64,000 nt of DNA from Micromonospora lupini str. Lupac 08 (GCF_000297395.2 NZ_HF570108.1:3407766-3471765), one strand, 5' to 3'. Counted from the first letter of the stretch, positions 10,049 through 18,527 are shown. Made by a program: numbers and translations. Notes: a model not told the origin generated them from the sequence alone.

Positions 10049-12340
10049 ATGGGTGTGTCGCAACGGTTCAAGAGCAAGTTCCGGCGGTTCCTCCAGCGCC
10101 CGGGATCAACCGTGGATCTTGCTCCGCTGGAGAAGCTGCTGCCGGCGATCGAGGCGCGCGAGGATGACCTCGCCGCGCTTGACGACGCCGAGCTGACCGA
10201 GGCCGCAGGCTCCGCCTCCGGCTACGAGGAGATCTGCGCCGTCGGCCGCGAGGCCGCCCGCCGGGGCCTCGACCAGCGACCGTACGACGTGCAGTTGCTC
10301 GGCGCGATGGCGCTGCTCTCCGGCAAGGTCGCCGAGATGGCCACCGGTGAGGGCAAGACGCTCACCGCCGCCATCGCCGCGTACGGGCACGTGCGGCTCG
10401 GCAACGGGCCGGTGCACGTGCTCACCGTCAACGACTACCTGGCCCGCCGCGACGCCCAGTGGATGGAGCCCATCTACACGCTGCTCGGCCTGACCGTCGG
10501 CTGGGTCAACGAGGCGTCCACGCCGCAGGAGCGGCGCGACGCCTACGGCTGCGACGTCACCTACGTCTCGGTGAGCGAGGCCGGCTTCGACTACCTGCGC
10601 GACCAGCTGGTCACCGACGTGGCCGACCGGGTGCAGCCCGCGCTGACCACCGCGATCATCGACGAGGCCGACTCGATCATGATCGACGAGGCCCGGGTGC
10701 CGATGGTCCTGGCCGGCGCGGTGCCGGGCGAGCAGGACCCGGTGCACGCCGCCGCCGCGCTGGTGCGCGGCCTGCGCAAGGGCAAGCACTACACGGTCGC
10801 CGAGGACGGGCGCAGCGTCGCCTTCACCTCCGCCGGCCTGGCCGCCGTCGAGGCCAAGCTCGGCATCGACCTGTACGACGAGGAGCACGTCGAGCAGCTC
10901 TCCGCGGTCCACGTGGCGCTGCACGCCCAGGCGCTGCTGCACCGTGACGTGGACTACATCGTCCGGGACGGCTCGGTCGAGCTGATCGACGAGATGCGCG
11001 GCCGGGTGGCCCAGCGCCGCCGCTGGCCCGACGGGCTCCAGGCGGCGGTCGAGGCCAAGGAGGGCCTGGACGCCACCGCCGAGGGCGAGGTGCTGGGCAC
11101 CATCGCCGTGCAGGCGTTCATCGCGCTCTACCCGAAGGTGTGCGGCATGACCGCCACCGCGGTGCTGGTCGGCGACCAGTTGCGGGAGTTCTTCGGCCTC
11201 GAGGTCGCGGTGATCCCGCCGAACACCCCGTGTGTCCGCGAGGACGAGTCCGACCGGATCTACGCGACCCGTGCCGAGAAGGACGAGGCGCTGATCGACG
11301 AGATCCAGCGCTGGCACGCCAAGGGGCGCCCGGTGCTTGTCGGCACCCTGGACGTCAAGGAGTCGGAGGGGCTGGCCGCCGGGCTCAACGCGGCAGGCGT
11401 GTCCTGCGTCGTGCTGAACGCCAAGAACGACGACGAGGAAGCGGCGATCATCGCCGAGGCCGGCGCGTACGGCGCGGTGACCGTCTCCACCCAGATGGCC
11501 GGCCGGGGCGTCGACATCCGGCTCGGCGGCAGCGACCAGACCGACCAGGAGCGGGTGGCCGAGCTGGGTGGCCTCTACGTGATCGGCAGTGGCCGGCACG
11601 ACAGCCGCCGCGTCGACGACCAGCTGCGCGGTCGCGCCGGCCGGCAGGGCGACCCGGGTGGCTCGGTCTTCTTCGTCAGCCTGGAGGACGACCTGGTCGT
11701 CCGGCACGCCGCCGACGCAATTCCCCCGTCGCCGCGGATGAACGCGGACGGCCTCGTCACCGACGAGCAGGTCGACTACGCGGTCGAGCACGCCCAGCGG
11801 GTCGCCGAGGGCGTCAACCACGAGATCCACCGCAACACCTGGCGCTACAGCGTGGTGATCGAGCAGCAGCGCATCGCCCTCGCCGCCCGCCGGGAGCGGC
11901 TGCTGACCAGCGACGTGGCCGCGCTGATGCTGCTGGACAAGGTGCCCGAGAAGGCCGGCGAGATGGACGAGGACCTGCTCGCCCGGGTGGCCCGCTCGAT
12001 CGCGCTCTTCCACCTGGACCGGCTCTGGGCCGAGCACCTGGCCGAGCTGTCGGAGGTCCGCGAGGGCGTGCACCTGCGCGCGCTGGGCCGGCTCGACCCG
12101 CTGGACGAGTTCCACCGGGCGGCGGTCCCGGCGTTCAACAACCTCGTCCCGGAGATCGAGGCCCGCACCATCGCCACGTTCACCGAGACCGAGTTCGACG
12201 AGGACTGGACGCCCGAGGACGGCACCCTGATCCGGCCGACCGCCACCTGGACGTACCTGGTGCACGACAACCCGTTCGGCTCCGAGCTCGACCGGCTGAT
12301 CGCCTCGATCGGGCGACGGCTCAGCGGCGCGTCGCGCTGA
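10049..12340 (+). CDS. secA2: Accessory Sec translocase ATPase SecA2
   Basis: 763 aa. SecA-type DEAD motor: Walker A MATGEGKTLTAAIAAYGH near residue 100, TVNDYLARRDAQWM, Walker B IIDEADSIMIDEA, QMAGRGVDIRLGG and LRGRAGRQGDPGGS. It is shorter than housekeeping SecA (about 840-950 aa) and ends without the cysteine-rich zinc-binding C-terminal tail, as actinobacterial SecA2 proteins do. SecA2 exports a small set of proteins, often without standard signal peptides. The housekeeping secA is not in this window. The ATG follows TACCGT (10035-10040) by 8 bases and lacks a ribosome site, again a leaderless start. A strong terminator follows at 12351. Confidence 0.93.
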   Translation: MGVSQRFKSKFRRFLQRPGSTVDLAPLEKLLPAIEAREDDLAALDDAELTEAAGSASGYEEICAVGREAARRGLDQRPYDVQLLGAMALLSGKVAEMATGEGKTLTAAIAAYGHVRLGNGPVHVLTVNDYLARRDAQWMEPIYTLLGLTVGWVNEASTPQERRDAYGCDVTYVSVSEAGFDYLRDQLVTDVADRVQPALTTAIIDEADSIMIDEARVPMVLAGAVPGEQDPVHAAAALVRGLRKGKHYTVAEDGRSVAFTSAGLAAVEAKLGIDLYDEEHVEQLSAVHVALHAQALLHRDVDYIVRDGSVELIDEMRGRVAQRRRWPDGLQAAVEAKEGLDATAEGEVLGTIAVQAFIALYPKVCGMTATAVLVGDQLREFFGLEVAVIPPNTPCVREDESDRIYATRAEKDEALIDEIQRWHAKGRPVLVGTLDVKESEGLAAGLNAAGVSCVVLNAKNDDEEAAIIAEAGAYGAVTVSTQMAGRGVDIRLGGSDQTDQERVAELGGLYVIGSGRHDSRRVDDQLRGRAGRQGDPGGSVFFVSLEDDLVVRHAADAIPPSPRMNADGLVTDEQVDYAVEHAQRVAEGVNHEIHRNTWRYSVVIEQQRIALAARRERLLTSDVAALMLLDKVPEKAGEMDEDLLARVARSIALFHLDRLWAEHLAELSEVREGVHLRALGRLDPLDEFHRAAVPAFNNLVPEIEARTIATFTETEFDEDWTPEDGTLIRPTATWTYLVHDNPFGSELDRLIASIGRRLSGASR

Positions 12341-12350
12341 CCTGGCCTTC

Positions 12351-12390
12351 GGGGCCTCTGCCACGCCCTCCGCGGTGTGGCAGAGGCCCC
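12351..12390. terminator. Intrinsic terminator after secA2
   Basis: GGGGCCTCTGCCAC pairs with GTGGCAGAGGCCCC (14 bp, 12-base loop), followed by TCCTT. It starts 10 bases after the secA2 stop. Confidence 0.9.
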
Positions 12391-12462
12391 TCCTTACGCC
12401 GTTTCGATCCCGGTTTGCGAGGGTAGTAGGGCGGGTCGGTCACAGCGGAAAGAGGGCAGACC

Positions 12463-12525
12463 ATGGCACAGGTGACGATGTCGGCGGGATGCGCGCGAGG
12501 GCGTACGAGGGCAGTGGAACGGTGA
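12463..12525 (+). CDS. 20-codon upstream ORF coupled to the GAF-ANTAR gene
   Basis: A short ORF beginning ATG GCA CAG GTG, preceded by a strong GAAAGAGGG ribosome site (12449-12457), and ending in a TGA that overlaps the GTG start of the next gene (GTGA at 12522-12525). The encoded peptide starts MAQVTMSAGCARGRTR. The next gene's own GTG has only a poor, distant ribosome site, so reading of the small ORF may deliver ribosomes to it. This is an inference from layout; an alternative is that the regulator starts at an upstream ATG (12489) and the short ORF is chance. Confidence 0.5.
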   Translation: MAQVTMSAGCARGRTRAVER

Positions 12526-13262
12526 ACGTGGACACGCGGGAACCGGTGGTCGAGCGACTTGGTGTGCTGGAGACCGCCGCGCTGTTGCGGGAGCTGACCG
12601 CCGGCCTGATCGCGCTTACCGATTTCGACGAGGCGCTGCTGGCGCTGGTCCGGGTCACCCGCGACGCGGTGGCCGGGGTGCGCTGGTGCGGCTTCACCGC
12701 CCTGCGGGCCGGCGAACCGGCCGGCGTGGCCGCCTCCGACGAACGGATGGCCAGTCTCGACGACCTGCGCCACGGGCCCGACTCGCCGGCGATGAGCGCG
12801 ATCCGACGCCGCGAGATGATCCTCGCGGTGGACCTGGCCGGCGAGTCACGCTGGCCGGCCTGGACGCCCCGCGCCCGCGACCTCGGTGTCCGTGGGGTCA
12901 TCTCCGCGCCGGTGGACATCGACGACCAGGTCATCGGGGCGATCAACCTGTACGCCGCCGCACCCGACGTCCTCACCCCGCAGCACCAGCTCACCGCGAT
13001 GCTGCTCGCCGAGCACGCCGGCCTGCTGCTCGCCGCCGTCCGCGACCGACGCCGCCAGCAGGCGCTCGTCGGCGAGCGGGACGCCTCACTCCTGCACGAC
13101 GGTGTCGTCGGGCAGGCCATCGGCGTGATCATGACGCAGCGCGGGTGCCCCCCGGCCGAGGCCCTCGACGTGCTGCGGACCGCCGCCTCGTCCCTGGACA
13201 TCCCGCTGCGCGAGGTGGCCGAACGCCTCATCCGGACGGTCTCCCGCCCCCGCGAAACCTGA
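12522..13262 (+). CDS. GAF-ANTAR domain transcription antitermination regulator
   Basis: About 246 aa. Residues 20-165 form a GAF sensory domain (LIALTDFDEALLALVRVTRDAVAGV, then VISAPVDIDDQVIGAINLYAA). The C-terminal 60 residues are an ANTAR RNA-binding domain: HDGVVGQAIGVIMTQRGCPPAEALDVLR, then LDIPLREVAERLI. Such proteins bind two-hexaloop RNA structures and prevent transcription termination, or act in signal pathways. No two-hexaloop target is obvious to me nearby. The start is uncertain: GTG at 12522 is chosen because it overlaps the stop of a short ORF with a good ribosome site; an in-frame ATG at 12489 is an alternative. Confidence 0.87.
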   Translation: MNVDTREPVVERLGVLETAALLRELTAGLIALTDFDEALLALVRVTRDAVAGVRWCGFTALRAGEPAGVAASDERMASLDDLRHGPDSPAMSAIRRREMILAVDLAGESRWPAWTPRARDLGVRGVISAPVDIDDQVIGAINLYAAAPDVLTPQHQLTAMLLAEHAGLLLAAVRDRRRQQALVGERDASLLHDGVVGQAIGVIMTQRGCPPAEALDVLRTAASSLDIPLREVAERLIRTVSRPRET

Positions 13263-13297
13263 CGCCGCCGCCGCCGCCGGCGGCGCGGCGCGGCGGG

Positions 13298-13376
13298 TTG
13301 ATCGACTCGGTTTCCAGGAAATCGGGGTGTCCGAGCCGAGCGGACAGCGCGATTTCCTGCAACACGAGTGGATCAC
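13298..13376. repeat. Dispersed imperfect palindrome, copy 1
   Basis: Left arm starts TTGATCGACTCGGTTTCC and ends GGGGTGTCC (13332); right arm runs from GGACAGCGCG (13342) to GTGGATCAC. The arms match at 28 of 35 positions around a 9-base centre. Other copies of the same family are at 25059, 42741, 42901 and 46723. It lies in the 229-bp gap between the ANTAR gene and the DUF2231 gene. Confidence 0.8.
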
Positions 13377-13491
13377 GTCGCCGGGTGCCCGTTCTCCCGG
13401 TCGGCGGCGAGTCGGGCGGCCTCGTTTCGTGCGACGGGGGGTCGGGTAGCACCCTGGTACTGGTGAGCTGCGCCGACCCTGGGGAGGACCG

Positions 13492-13983
13492 ATGCAGAGC
13501 CGGCTGCGTGTGCAGGGGCATCCCATCCAACCGATGCTTGTGACGTTCCCGCTCGGGCTCTTCGTCAGCGCCACCGTCTTCGACCTCACCGACGTCGCCG
13601 GCGGGCCGACGTTCCTCGGCGAGGTCGGCTACTGGACCGGTGTCGCCGCCCTGTTCGCCGCCGCGATGACGGCGGTCGCCGGCATGGTCGACCTGTGGGA
13701 CGTGCCGGTCGACGGCACCCGCCGCACCGCCATCGCCTTCAACCTCGTCAACGCGGCAATGGCCGGCCTGTTCCTGGTCACCTGCCTGGTGCGCGCCCAC
13801 TCGCCGCATCGCGGCGCGACAGTCGCGATCCTGGCCACCGAGCTGGTCGCGCTCACCGCAGGTGGCGTGGGTGTGTACCTGGGCGCGCGGCTCATGCGCC
13901 AGTTCGACTCCGGCCGGGCCGACACCGGCAGCCTGGACGCCCTCGCCGGCGGCACCGTCGAGATCGCCCGCCCCCGCCCCTGA
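13492..13983 (+). CDS. DUF2231 family membrane protein
   Basis: 163 aa with four hydrophobic helices. The N-terminal HPIQPMLVTFPLGLFVSATVFDL segment is the mark of DUF2231, a family of small membrane proteins of unknown role, some of which are predicted to sit with heme or redox proteins. Good ribosome site GGGGAGG six bases before the ATG. It stands alone between the palindromic repeat and the methyltransferase. Confidence 0.88.
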   Translation: MQSRLRVQGHPIQPMLVTFPLGLFVSATVFDLTDVAGGPTFLGEVGYWTGVAALFAAAMTAVAGMVDLWDVPVDGTRRTAIAFNLVNAAMAGLFLVTCLVRAHSPHRGATVAILATELVALTAGGVGVYLGARLMRQFDSGRADTGSLDALAGGTVEIARPRP

Positions 13984-14188
13984 CGGAGCCGTGCCGGTCG
14001 GTGCCGCGCTCGTCCGTGCCGCGCCCCGCGGCGACGTGGCCCCGTCCGTAAGGTGCCGTCCGAGGCGCGCCCGGCGGCGATGCGGCCCGTTCGTGGCGTG
14101 CCCGTCCGTGGTTGTGTCCGCCCGGAGGGGCCGGTGGCGGTCGCAAATGGGTTGCCCGTCGGGCGGCTGGCCGGTGAGGCTGCCTCCC

Positions 14189-14953
14189 ATGAGCGCCGAA
14201 CGGAACGTCGAGGAGTTGATCGCGGAGGCGGCCGCCGCGCCCGTCGACGGCTGGGGCTTCGCCTGGCTGGCCGGCCGGGCCACCGAGGAACGCCCACCCT
14301 GGGGGTACGCCAAGCTGGTCGCCGAACGGATGGCGCGCGCCGACGCCGCGCTGGACGTGGACACCGGGGGCGGTGAGGTGCTCGCCGAGGTTCCGTACCC
14401 GCCGAAGGTGTTGGTGGCGACCGAGGCGTGGCCGCCGAACGTCGAGGTCGCCCGGCGGACCCTGCGCCGGGTCGGCGCGACGGTGGTGGCGGTCGCCCCG
14501 GACTCGGCGCTGCCGTTCCGGGACGGGTCGTTCGACCTGGTGGTCAGCCGGCATCCGGTACGCACCGACTGGGCCCAGACGGCCCGGGTGCTGCGCCCCG
14601 GCGGCACGTACCTGTCCCAGCAGATCGGGCCGGGCACCATGCGGGAGCTGAGCGAGGCGATCCTCGGCCCGCTGCCCCCGCCGGACGGGCGGCACCCCGA
14701 GGCCGCGGTCGCCGCCGCCCAGGACGCCGGGCTGCGCGTGGTCGACATGCGCCGGGCCACGCTGCGCGCGGTCTTCCACGACGTCGGCGCGGTCGTCTGG
14801 TTCCTGCGCAAGGTGGTGTGGACCGTGCCCGGCTTCACTGTGGACCGCTACCGCCCGGAACTGCTCGCCCTGCACCGCCGCATCACCACCGAGGGCCCCT
14901 TCGTCGCCCACGCCCAGCGTTTCCTCATCGAGGCAACCTGTCCCACCTCGTGA
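14189..14953 (+). CDS. Class I SAM-dependent methyltransferase
   Basis: 254 aa. Rossmann-type methyltransferase: motif I ALDVDTGGGEVLAEV (near residue 50), an acidic strand VLVATEAWPPNVEVARR, motif around LPFRDGSFDLVVSRHPV, and post-motif ARVLRPGGTYLSQQIG. It resembles small-molecule (UbiE-like) methyltransferases; the substrate is unknown. ATG at 14189 was chosen because it begins the conserved region; the frame is open far upstream without coding character. A weak leaderless box GAGGCT sits 7 bases before the ATG. About 200 bp upstream hold nothing recognisable. Confidence 0.85.
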   Translation: MSAERNVEELIAEAAAAPVDGWGFAWLAGRATEERPPWGYAKLVAERMARADAALDVDTGGGEVLAEVPYPPKVLVATEAWPPNVEVARRTLRRVGATVVAVAPDSALPFRDGSFDLVVSRHPVRTDWAQTARVLRPGGTYLSQQIGPGTMRELSEAILGPLPPPDGRHPEAAVAAAQDAGLRVVDMRRATLRAVFHDVGAVVWFLRKVVWTVPGFTVDRYRPELLALHRRITTEGPFVAHAQRFLIEATCPTS

Positions 14954-14985
14954 GCGTCAGTGGCCGTCGCCCCCGGGGGTGCGGG

Positions 14986-15936
14986 TCAGTGCGGGTGGGC
15001 CTGGCGGTGGGTCGCCAGGATGTCGGCACCGAAGTCACTGGCGGGGCGGCGGAGCACGGTGTGCGCGTGGTTGCCGTCGTCGCTCGTGTTGTCGTACTCG
15101 ATCAGCAGGTCGTCGCCCTGCACCCGGTAGTAGTGCCGCTGGCCGGGCCTCGTCGGGCCGGCCCAGGCGAAGTGCAGCTGGCCGTCCTTGACGCGGACCG
15201 CCTCGGCGACGGCCAGTTCGGGAGGCAGCCGGTCCAGGTAGAGCGCGACGACCTGGTCGAGCAGCGCGCGGCCGGTCGGGCCGAGCCGGTCGGCCGGTAC
15301 GCCGAGCGGTTCGAGGGGCCCGTCGACCCGCCCGCGGGTGGCGCTGATGATGTCCGTCGGCGCCTCGTCGGCGACGATCGCGGCGGCCCGACCGGCCGGG
15401 CCGAGCGCGTCGAGCAGGGCGCGGGCCAGGTCCTCCTCGACGCCGAGCGGCCGGGAGACGGCGTGCCCGGCGTAGCGCACCGCCGCCGGGTTGGCGCCGA
15501 AGAAGATCGGCGCGGGGGAGACCCGGTCGTCGACCACGGTCATCGTCACCGACAGGTGGTGTCCTTCGAGCCGCCACGCCCAGCGGTCGTCGCGGGCCGG
15601 GTCCCCGAACACGGCGATCCAGTAGTCGCCGCTGTGCCGTCCACGGTGCCAGTCCTCGGCCCGGTCCAGGACCTCCTCCAGCGCGATGATCGCCATGGCC
15701 TGCGCGTACGCCGATGGGCTGAGCGCGGTGGCCAGCAGCCGGTGCGCGGCCTTGCGCCCGGCGATGTCCAGCTCGGCCAGGCAGACGCCGGGGCGGGGGC
15801 GGGGCCGGTACTCCAGCCAGCGCCGGGCCGGCTCGTCGTCGAACGGGTACACGGCGCCGATGCGGGTCGCGGGATCGAGCGCGGCCAGCAGCGCGGTGCC
15901 TGCGGCACGCATCTGTTCGGGCAGGGGATCTTCCAC
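14986..15936 (-). CDS. DUF3500 domain-containing protein
   Basis: 316 aa, no signal peptide or membrane helix. The ordered motifs LSPSAYAQAMAIIALEEVLD, SGDYWIAVFGDP, WAWRLEGHHLSVTMTVVDD, PIFFGANPA and LHFAWAGPTRPGQRHYYRVQG are those of the DUF3500 family, whose biochemical role is unknown to me. GTG start. It converges on the methyltransferase and is followed on the same strand by nothing; the ankyrin gene lies 32 bp upstream in the same direction, so the two may be cotranscribed. Confidence 0.88.
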   Translation of the reverse strand: MEDPLPEQMRAAGTALLAALDPATRIGAVYPFDDEPARRWLEYRPRPRPGVCLAELDIAGRKAAHRLLATALSPSAYAQAMAIIALEEVLDRAEDWHRGRHSGDYWIAVFGDPARDDRWAWRLEGHHLSVTMTVVDDRVSPAPIFFGANPAAVRYAGHAVSRPLGVEEDLARALLDALGPAGRAAAIVADEAPTDIISATRGRVDGPLEPLGVPADRLGPTGRALLDQVVALYLDRLPPELAVAEAVRVKDGQLHFAWAGPTRPGQRHYYRVQGDDLLIEYDNTSDDGNHAHTVLRRPASDFGADILATHRQAHPH

Positions 15937-15968
15937 GGACCCTGTATACCGGCCCGCCGGGGGTCGCG

Positions 15969-16361
15969 TCAGCCGGCCCGCAGCAGCTCGGCCATCTCCG
16001 GCAGGTCGAAGAACTGCGCGGTCTCGGCCGCCGACGGGGTGCCGTGCGCCGGATCGGCCCCGGCGGCGAGCAGCGCGCGGACGGCGTCGGCGCTGCTGCG
16101 GAAGACCGCGGCGGCGAGCGCGGTCTGCCCCCGGTCGTTGGCACGGGTGTGGTCCGCGCCGCGCGCCAGCAGAGCGGCCACCGTGTCCGGGTGGGAGTGG
16201 TAGGCGGCCAGGATCAGCAGCGTGTCGCCCTTGTCGTTGGTCAGGTTGACCGGCAGGCCGGCGTCGACCTGGGCGGCCAGCTCCTCGGTGGAGCCCGCGC
16301 GGGCCAGGTCGAACATCCGGTGCGCGAACGCCAGCGTCTCGGCGTCAAGGTCATCGGTCAC
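15969..16361 (-). CDS. Small ankyrin-repeat protein
   Basis: 130 aa made of about three ankyrin repeats: NDKGDTLLILAAYHSHPDTVAALLARGAD, then NDRGQTALAAAVFRSSADAVRALLAAGAD. It is soluble and probably mediates protein-protein contact; the partner is unknown. The GTG start has no ribosome site; TACCCT (16368-16373, minus strand) lies 6 bases before it, a leaderless start. It is divergent from the cupin-like gene, with 64 bp between. Confidence 0.88.
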   Translation of the reverse strand: MTDDLDAETLAFAHRMFDLARAGSTEELAAQVDAGLPVNLTNDKGDTLLILAAYHSHPDTVAALLARGADHTRANDRGQTALAAAVFRSSADAVRALLAAGADPAHGTPSAAETAQFFDLPEMAELLRAG

Positions 16362-16425
16362 CGGTCCAGGGTAGTCGCCGAGGTCCTGATAGGTTGCTCG
16401 GCCGGCGCGGTGGGGGAGGGGTCCG

Positions 16426-16803
16426 ATGGGTGAGACGGTCTACGTGGGCAACGCGGGCGTCGACGGCGCCGGCAACGGCGGCTGGCTGCTCGGGCACTTC
16501 GCACCGCCGGACGAGATCCGGCACAGCACCGACGTCGAGGTGAAGTGGGGCGTGCATCCGCCCGGTGAGGCCCGCTCGCGGTGGGCGACAGGTGAGCGTC
16601 GGACCACCCTGCTGGTGCTCGTCGACGGGTGCTTCCGGGTGGAGCTGCCGGACCGGACGGTGCGGCTGGCCACTCCCGGCGACTATGTGGTGTGGGCGCG
16701 GGGAGTGGATCACTCCTGGTACGCGGAGCGGGCCTCGGTGGTGCTCACCGTGCGGTGGCCGTCGCTGCCCGGTTACCGGGTGGACCCGCCGGTCCTGCGC
16801 TGA
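16426..16803 (+). CDS. Small cupin-like protein
   Basis: 125 aa. The predicted strands TTLLVLVDGCFRVELPD, TVRLATPGDYVVWARGVDHSWYAE and SVVLTVRWPS suggest a single cupin-type beta barrel; a histidine in the last motif (VDHSW) could bind metal. I infer the fold from this pattern only. Strong ribosome site GGGGGAGGGG four bases from the ATG, and a candidate -10 box TAGGTT at 16390-16395. Function unknown. Confidence 0.72.
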   Translation: MGETVYVGNAGVDGAGNGGWLLGHFAPPDEIRHSTDVEVKWGVHPPGEARSRWATGERRTTLLVLVDGCFRVELPDRTVRLATPGDYVVWARGVDHSWYAERASVVLTVRWPSLPGYRVDPPVLR

Positions 16804-16841
16804 GCCCGCGCGGTCGCGGGATGGCCTCCCGGCATGTGGAA

Positions 16842-16870
16842 TTACCTACTAAACCTATAGGGTTTGCCGG
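16842..16870 (+). promoter_or_regulatory. Palindromic promoter/operator of the cysteine dioxygenase gene
   Basis: AT-rich stretch in a GC-rich surround, TTACCTACTAAACC then TATAGGGTTTGCC. The core AAACCTATAGGGTTT (16851-16865) is an inverted repeat (AAACC/GGTTT) around a TATA centre, so a -10 element and a regulator site probably coincide. It is 53 bp before the start of the sulfur-amino-acid gene pair. Confidence 0.5.
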
Positions 16871-16917
16871 CTAGAGTACGGGGGCACCCCGCCGAACGAC
16901 CCGCTGAGGAACCACCG

Positions 16918-17373
16918 ATGACCCACTATCGCCCGGCCACCGACCTGCTCGCCGTCGCCGCCCGGTGGGCCGACCCGGCCGGCTGGCCGGTCACGCTGCG
17001 CTTCGATCCCAGCGAGCGCTGGTACGCCCGGCTCGCCACCGCCGACGACCACGAGGTGTGGGCCCTGAGTTGGCTGCCCGGCCAGGGCACCGACCTGCAC
17101 GACCACGGCGGCTCCGCCGGCGCGTTCCGGGTGGTCGCCGGTGCCCTCACCGAGGAGACGGTCAGCCGGGGAGAGCTGCGCCCCCGTCTGCTGCCCGCCG
17201 GCGCCGCCCGCCGCTTCGGCCCCCGCCACGTCCACCAGGTCACCAACCGCGGCCCGGTGCCGGCGGTCAGCGTGCACGTCTACCGCCCGGCGCTGCGCCG
17301 GATGACCCGCTACGACCTCCTCGACGGGCGCCTGCGGGTCGCCGAGGTCGCCGAGGCCGGGCGGTCCTGGTGA
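16918..17373 (+). CDS. Cysteine dioxygenase
   Basis: 151-aa cupin of the type I cysteine dioxygenase family, which oxidises cysteine to cysteine sulfinate using Fe(II) and O2. Metal ligands are visible as LHDHGGSAGAFRV (His-x-His near residue 62) and the third histidine in GPRHVHQVTN. It ends with a short tail. GAGGAA precedes the ATG. It is followed 44 bp later by a rhodanese; this pair is common in actinobacteria and fits disposal of excess cysteine and reduced sulfur. The inverted repeat at 16851 is the likely control site. Confidence 0.9.
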   Translation: MTHYRPATDLLAVAARWADPAGWPVTLRFDPSERWYARLATADDHEVWALSWLPGQGTDLHDHGGSAGAFRVVAGALTEETVSRGELRPRLLPAGAARRFGPRHVHQVTNRGPVPAVSVHVYRPALRRMTRYDLLDGRLRVAEVAEAGRSW

Positions 17374-17417
17374 GCCTCTCGTTCGCACCGCCCTCTCGTT
17401 ACCGGAAGGAATCGATC

Positions 17418-17906
17418 ATGCAGTTCACCGCCGAGCACTGTCCGGCACCCGTGCCACCGCCGGGCTCCCGGGGCATCGACGACATCCTGGCCGCCGCGCG
17501 AGCCCGCCTCGACCGGCTCGACCCGGAGCGGGCGCACCTCGCGGTCCGGGCCGGCGCGTTGCTCGTCGACATCCGGCCGGCCGCCCAGCGCGCCGCGCAC
17601 GGCGTCGTGCCCGGCTCGCTCACGGTCGAGCGCAACGTGCTGGAGTGGCGGTTCGACCCGCGTTGCCCGGCCCGGCTGCCCGAGGCGGTCGACTACGACG
17701 TGCCGGTGGTGATCATCTGCCAGGAGGGCTACACCTCGTCGCTGGCCGCCGCCGCGTTGCAGGACATCGGCCTGCGCCGGGCCACCGACGTCGACGGCGG
17801 GTTCGCCGCCTGGCGCATCGCCGGCCTGCCGGCGCTCGGCCCCACACCGCTGCACCGCGCATCCCCCCTCGCGCCCCCGGTCACCGCCGGCTGGGCGCGC
17901 CGCTGA
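17418..17906 (+). CDS. Rhodanese-like sulfurtransferase
   Basis: 162 aa, single rhodanese domain. The strand LLVDIRPAAQRAAHGVVPGS (near residue 50) and the active-site loop IICQEGYTSSLAAA, with the persulfide-carrying cysteine first in CQEGYTS, are clear; FAAWRIAGLPAL closes the domain. It would transfer sulfane sulfur from thiosulfate or persulfides. Start ATG follows GGAAGGA. It is downstream of cysteine dioxygenase in the same direction and probably cotranscribed. A hairpin at 17910 follows the stop. Confidence 0.9.
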   Translation: MQFTAEHCPAPVPPPGSRGIDDILAAARARLDRLDPERAHLAVRAGALLVDIRPAAQRAAHGVVPGSLTVERNVLEWRFDPRCPARLPEAVDYDVPVVIICQEGYTSSLAAAALQDIGLRRATDVDGGFAAWRIAGLPALGPTPLHRASPLAPPVTAGWARR

Positions 17907-17909
17907 CCC

Positions 17910-17929
17910 CCACGCCGCACCCGGCGTGG
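17910..17929 (+). terminator. Hairpin after the rhodanese gene
   Basis: CCACGCCG pairs with CGGCGTGG around a 4-base loop, two bases after the rhodanese stop region. There is no T-run, so it may only attenuate transcription into the next gene. Confidence 0.55.
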
Positions 17930-17956
17930 CGGCGTACCGCCATCTCAGGAGGCACG

Positions 17957-18527
17957 ATGTCCGTCGTCGCGATCCCCACCCGTCCCTACTCGCCGAGTCA
18001 CCCGGGCCGGGCCGCCGTCCGCCCCCGCACCGGCCCGACCCTGACCATCACCCTCGACCTGGCCCCCGGGCCGATGAGTCCCCGGCTGGCCCGGCTGGTG
18101 CAGCTGCTCGGTGAGCTGGCGGAGTCCGGGGAGGGTCGGCTGCGCCCCGCCGAGGACGTGCCGGCGACACCGCGCCCGCTGCCCCGCCCCGCCATCGCCG
18201 AGGCGCCCGCCGCCGACACCGACGGGGCCGACGTGCGCATCATAGGCCGGCACCCGGGTGGTCCGCCGCGGCGACCGGGTGGTCGCGCTGACCCGCATCG
18301 AGTACGACCTGCTGCTCTTCCTCGCCGAGCGCCCGCACCGGGTCTTCACCCGCCTCCAGCTGCTGTCGAACGTCTGGGGCTACGAACACGCCGTGGCCCG
18401 CACCGTGGACGTGCACGTCCGACGCCTGCGGGCCAAGCTGCCCGGGGCGGAGGTGGTCACGACCGTCTACGGGGTCGGTTACCGGCTGGGCGACGAGGCG
18501 CGGATCAGCGTCGACCACACCCGCTGA
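17957..18527 (+). pseudogene. Winged-helix (OmpR/PhoB-type) DNA-binding protein, frameshifted
   Basis: The ATG at 17957 has a perfect AGGAGG site and opens a frame starting MSVVAIPTRPYSPS that runs to about VRIIG at 18249. The coding sense then continues in the frame one base later: VVRRGDRVVALTRIEYDLLLFL, RPHRVFTRLQLLSNVWGYEH and VDVHVRRLRAKLPG, a full trans_reg_C winged helix ending at 18527. Removing one base near 18249-18254 joins the halves as one protein of about 190 aa. The intact paralogue at 18788 has the same order. No receiver domain is present. This is a real mutation, a sequence error or (less likely) programmed +1 shifting; an 89-aa product starting at GTG 18258 is also possible. 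Confidence 0.75.

Noticed and set aside
10106..12364. 752-codon open frame antisense to secA2
   Set aside because: Composition of a shadow frame (Val/Leu/Asp/Gly/His-rich), no motifs, no ribosome site.
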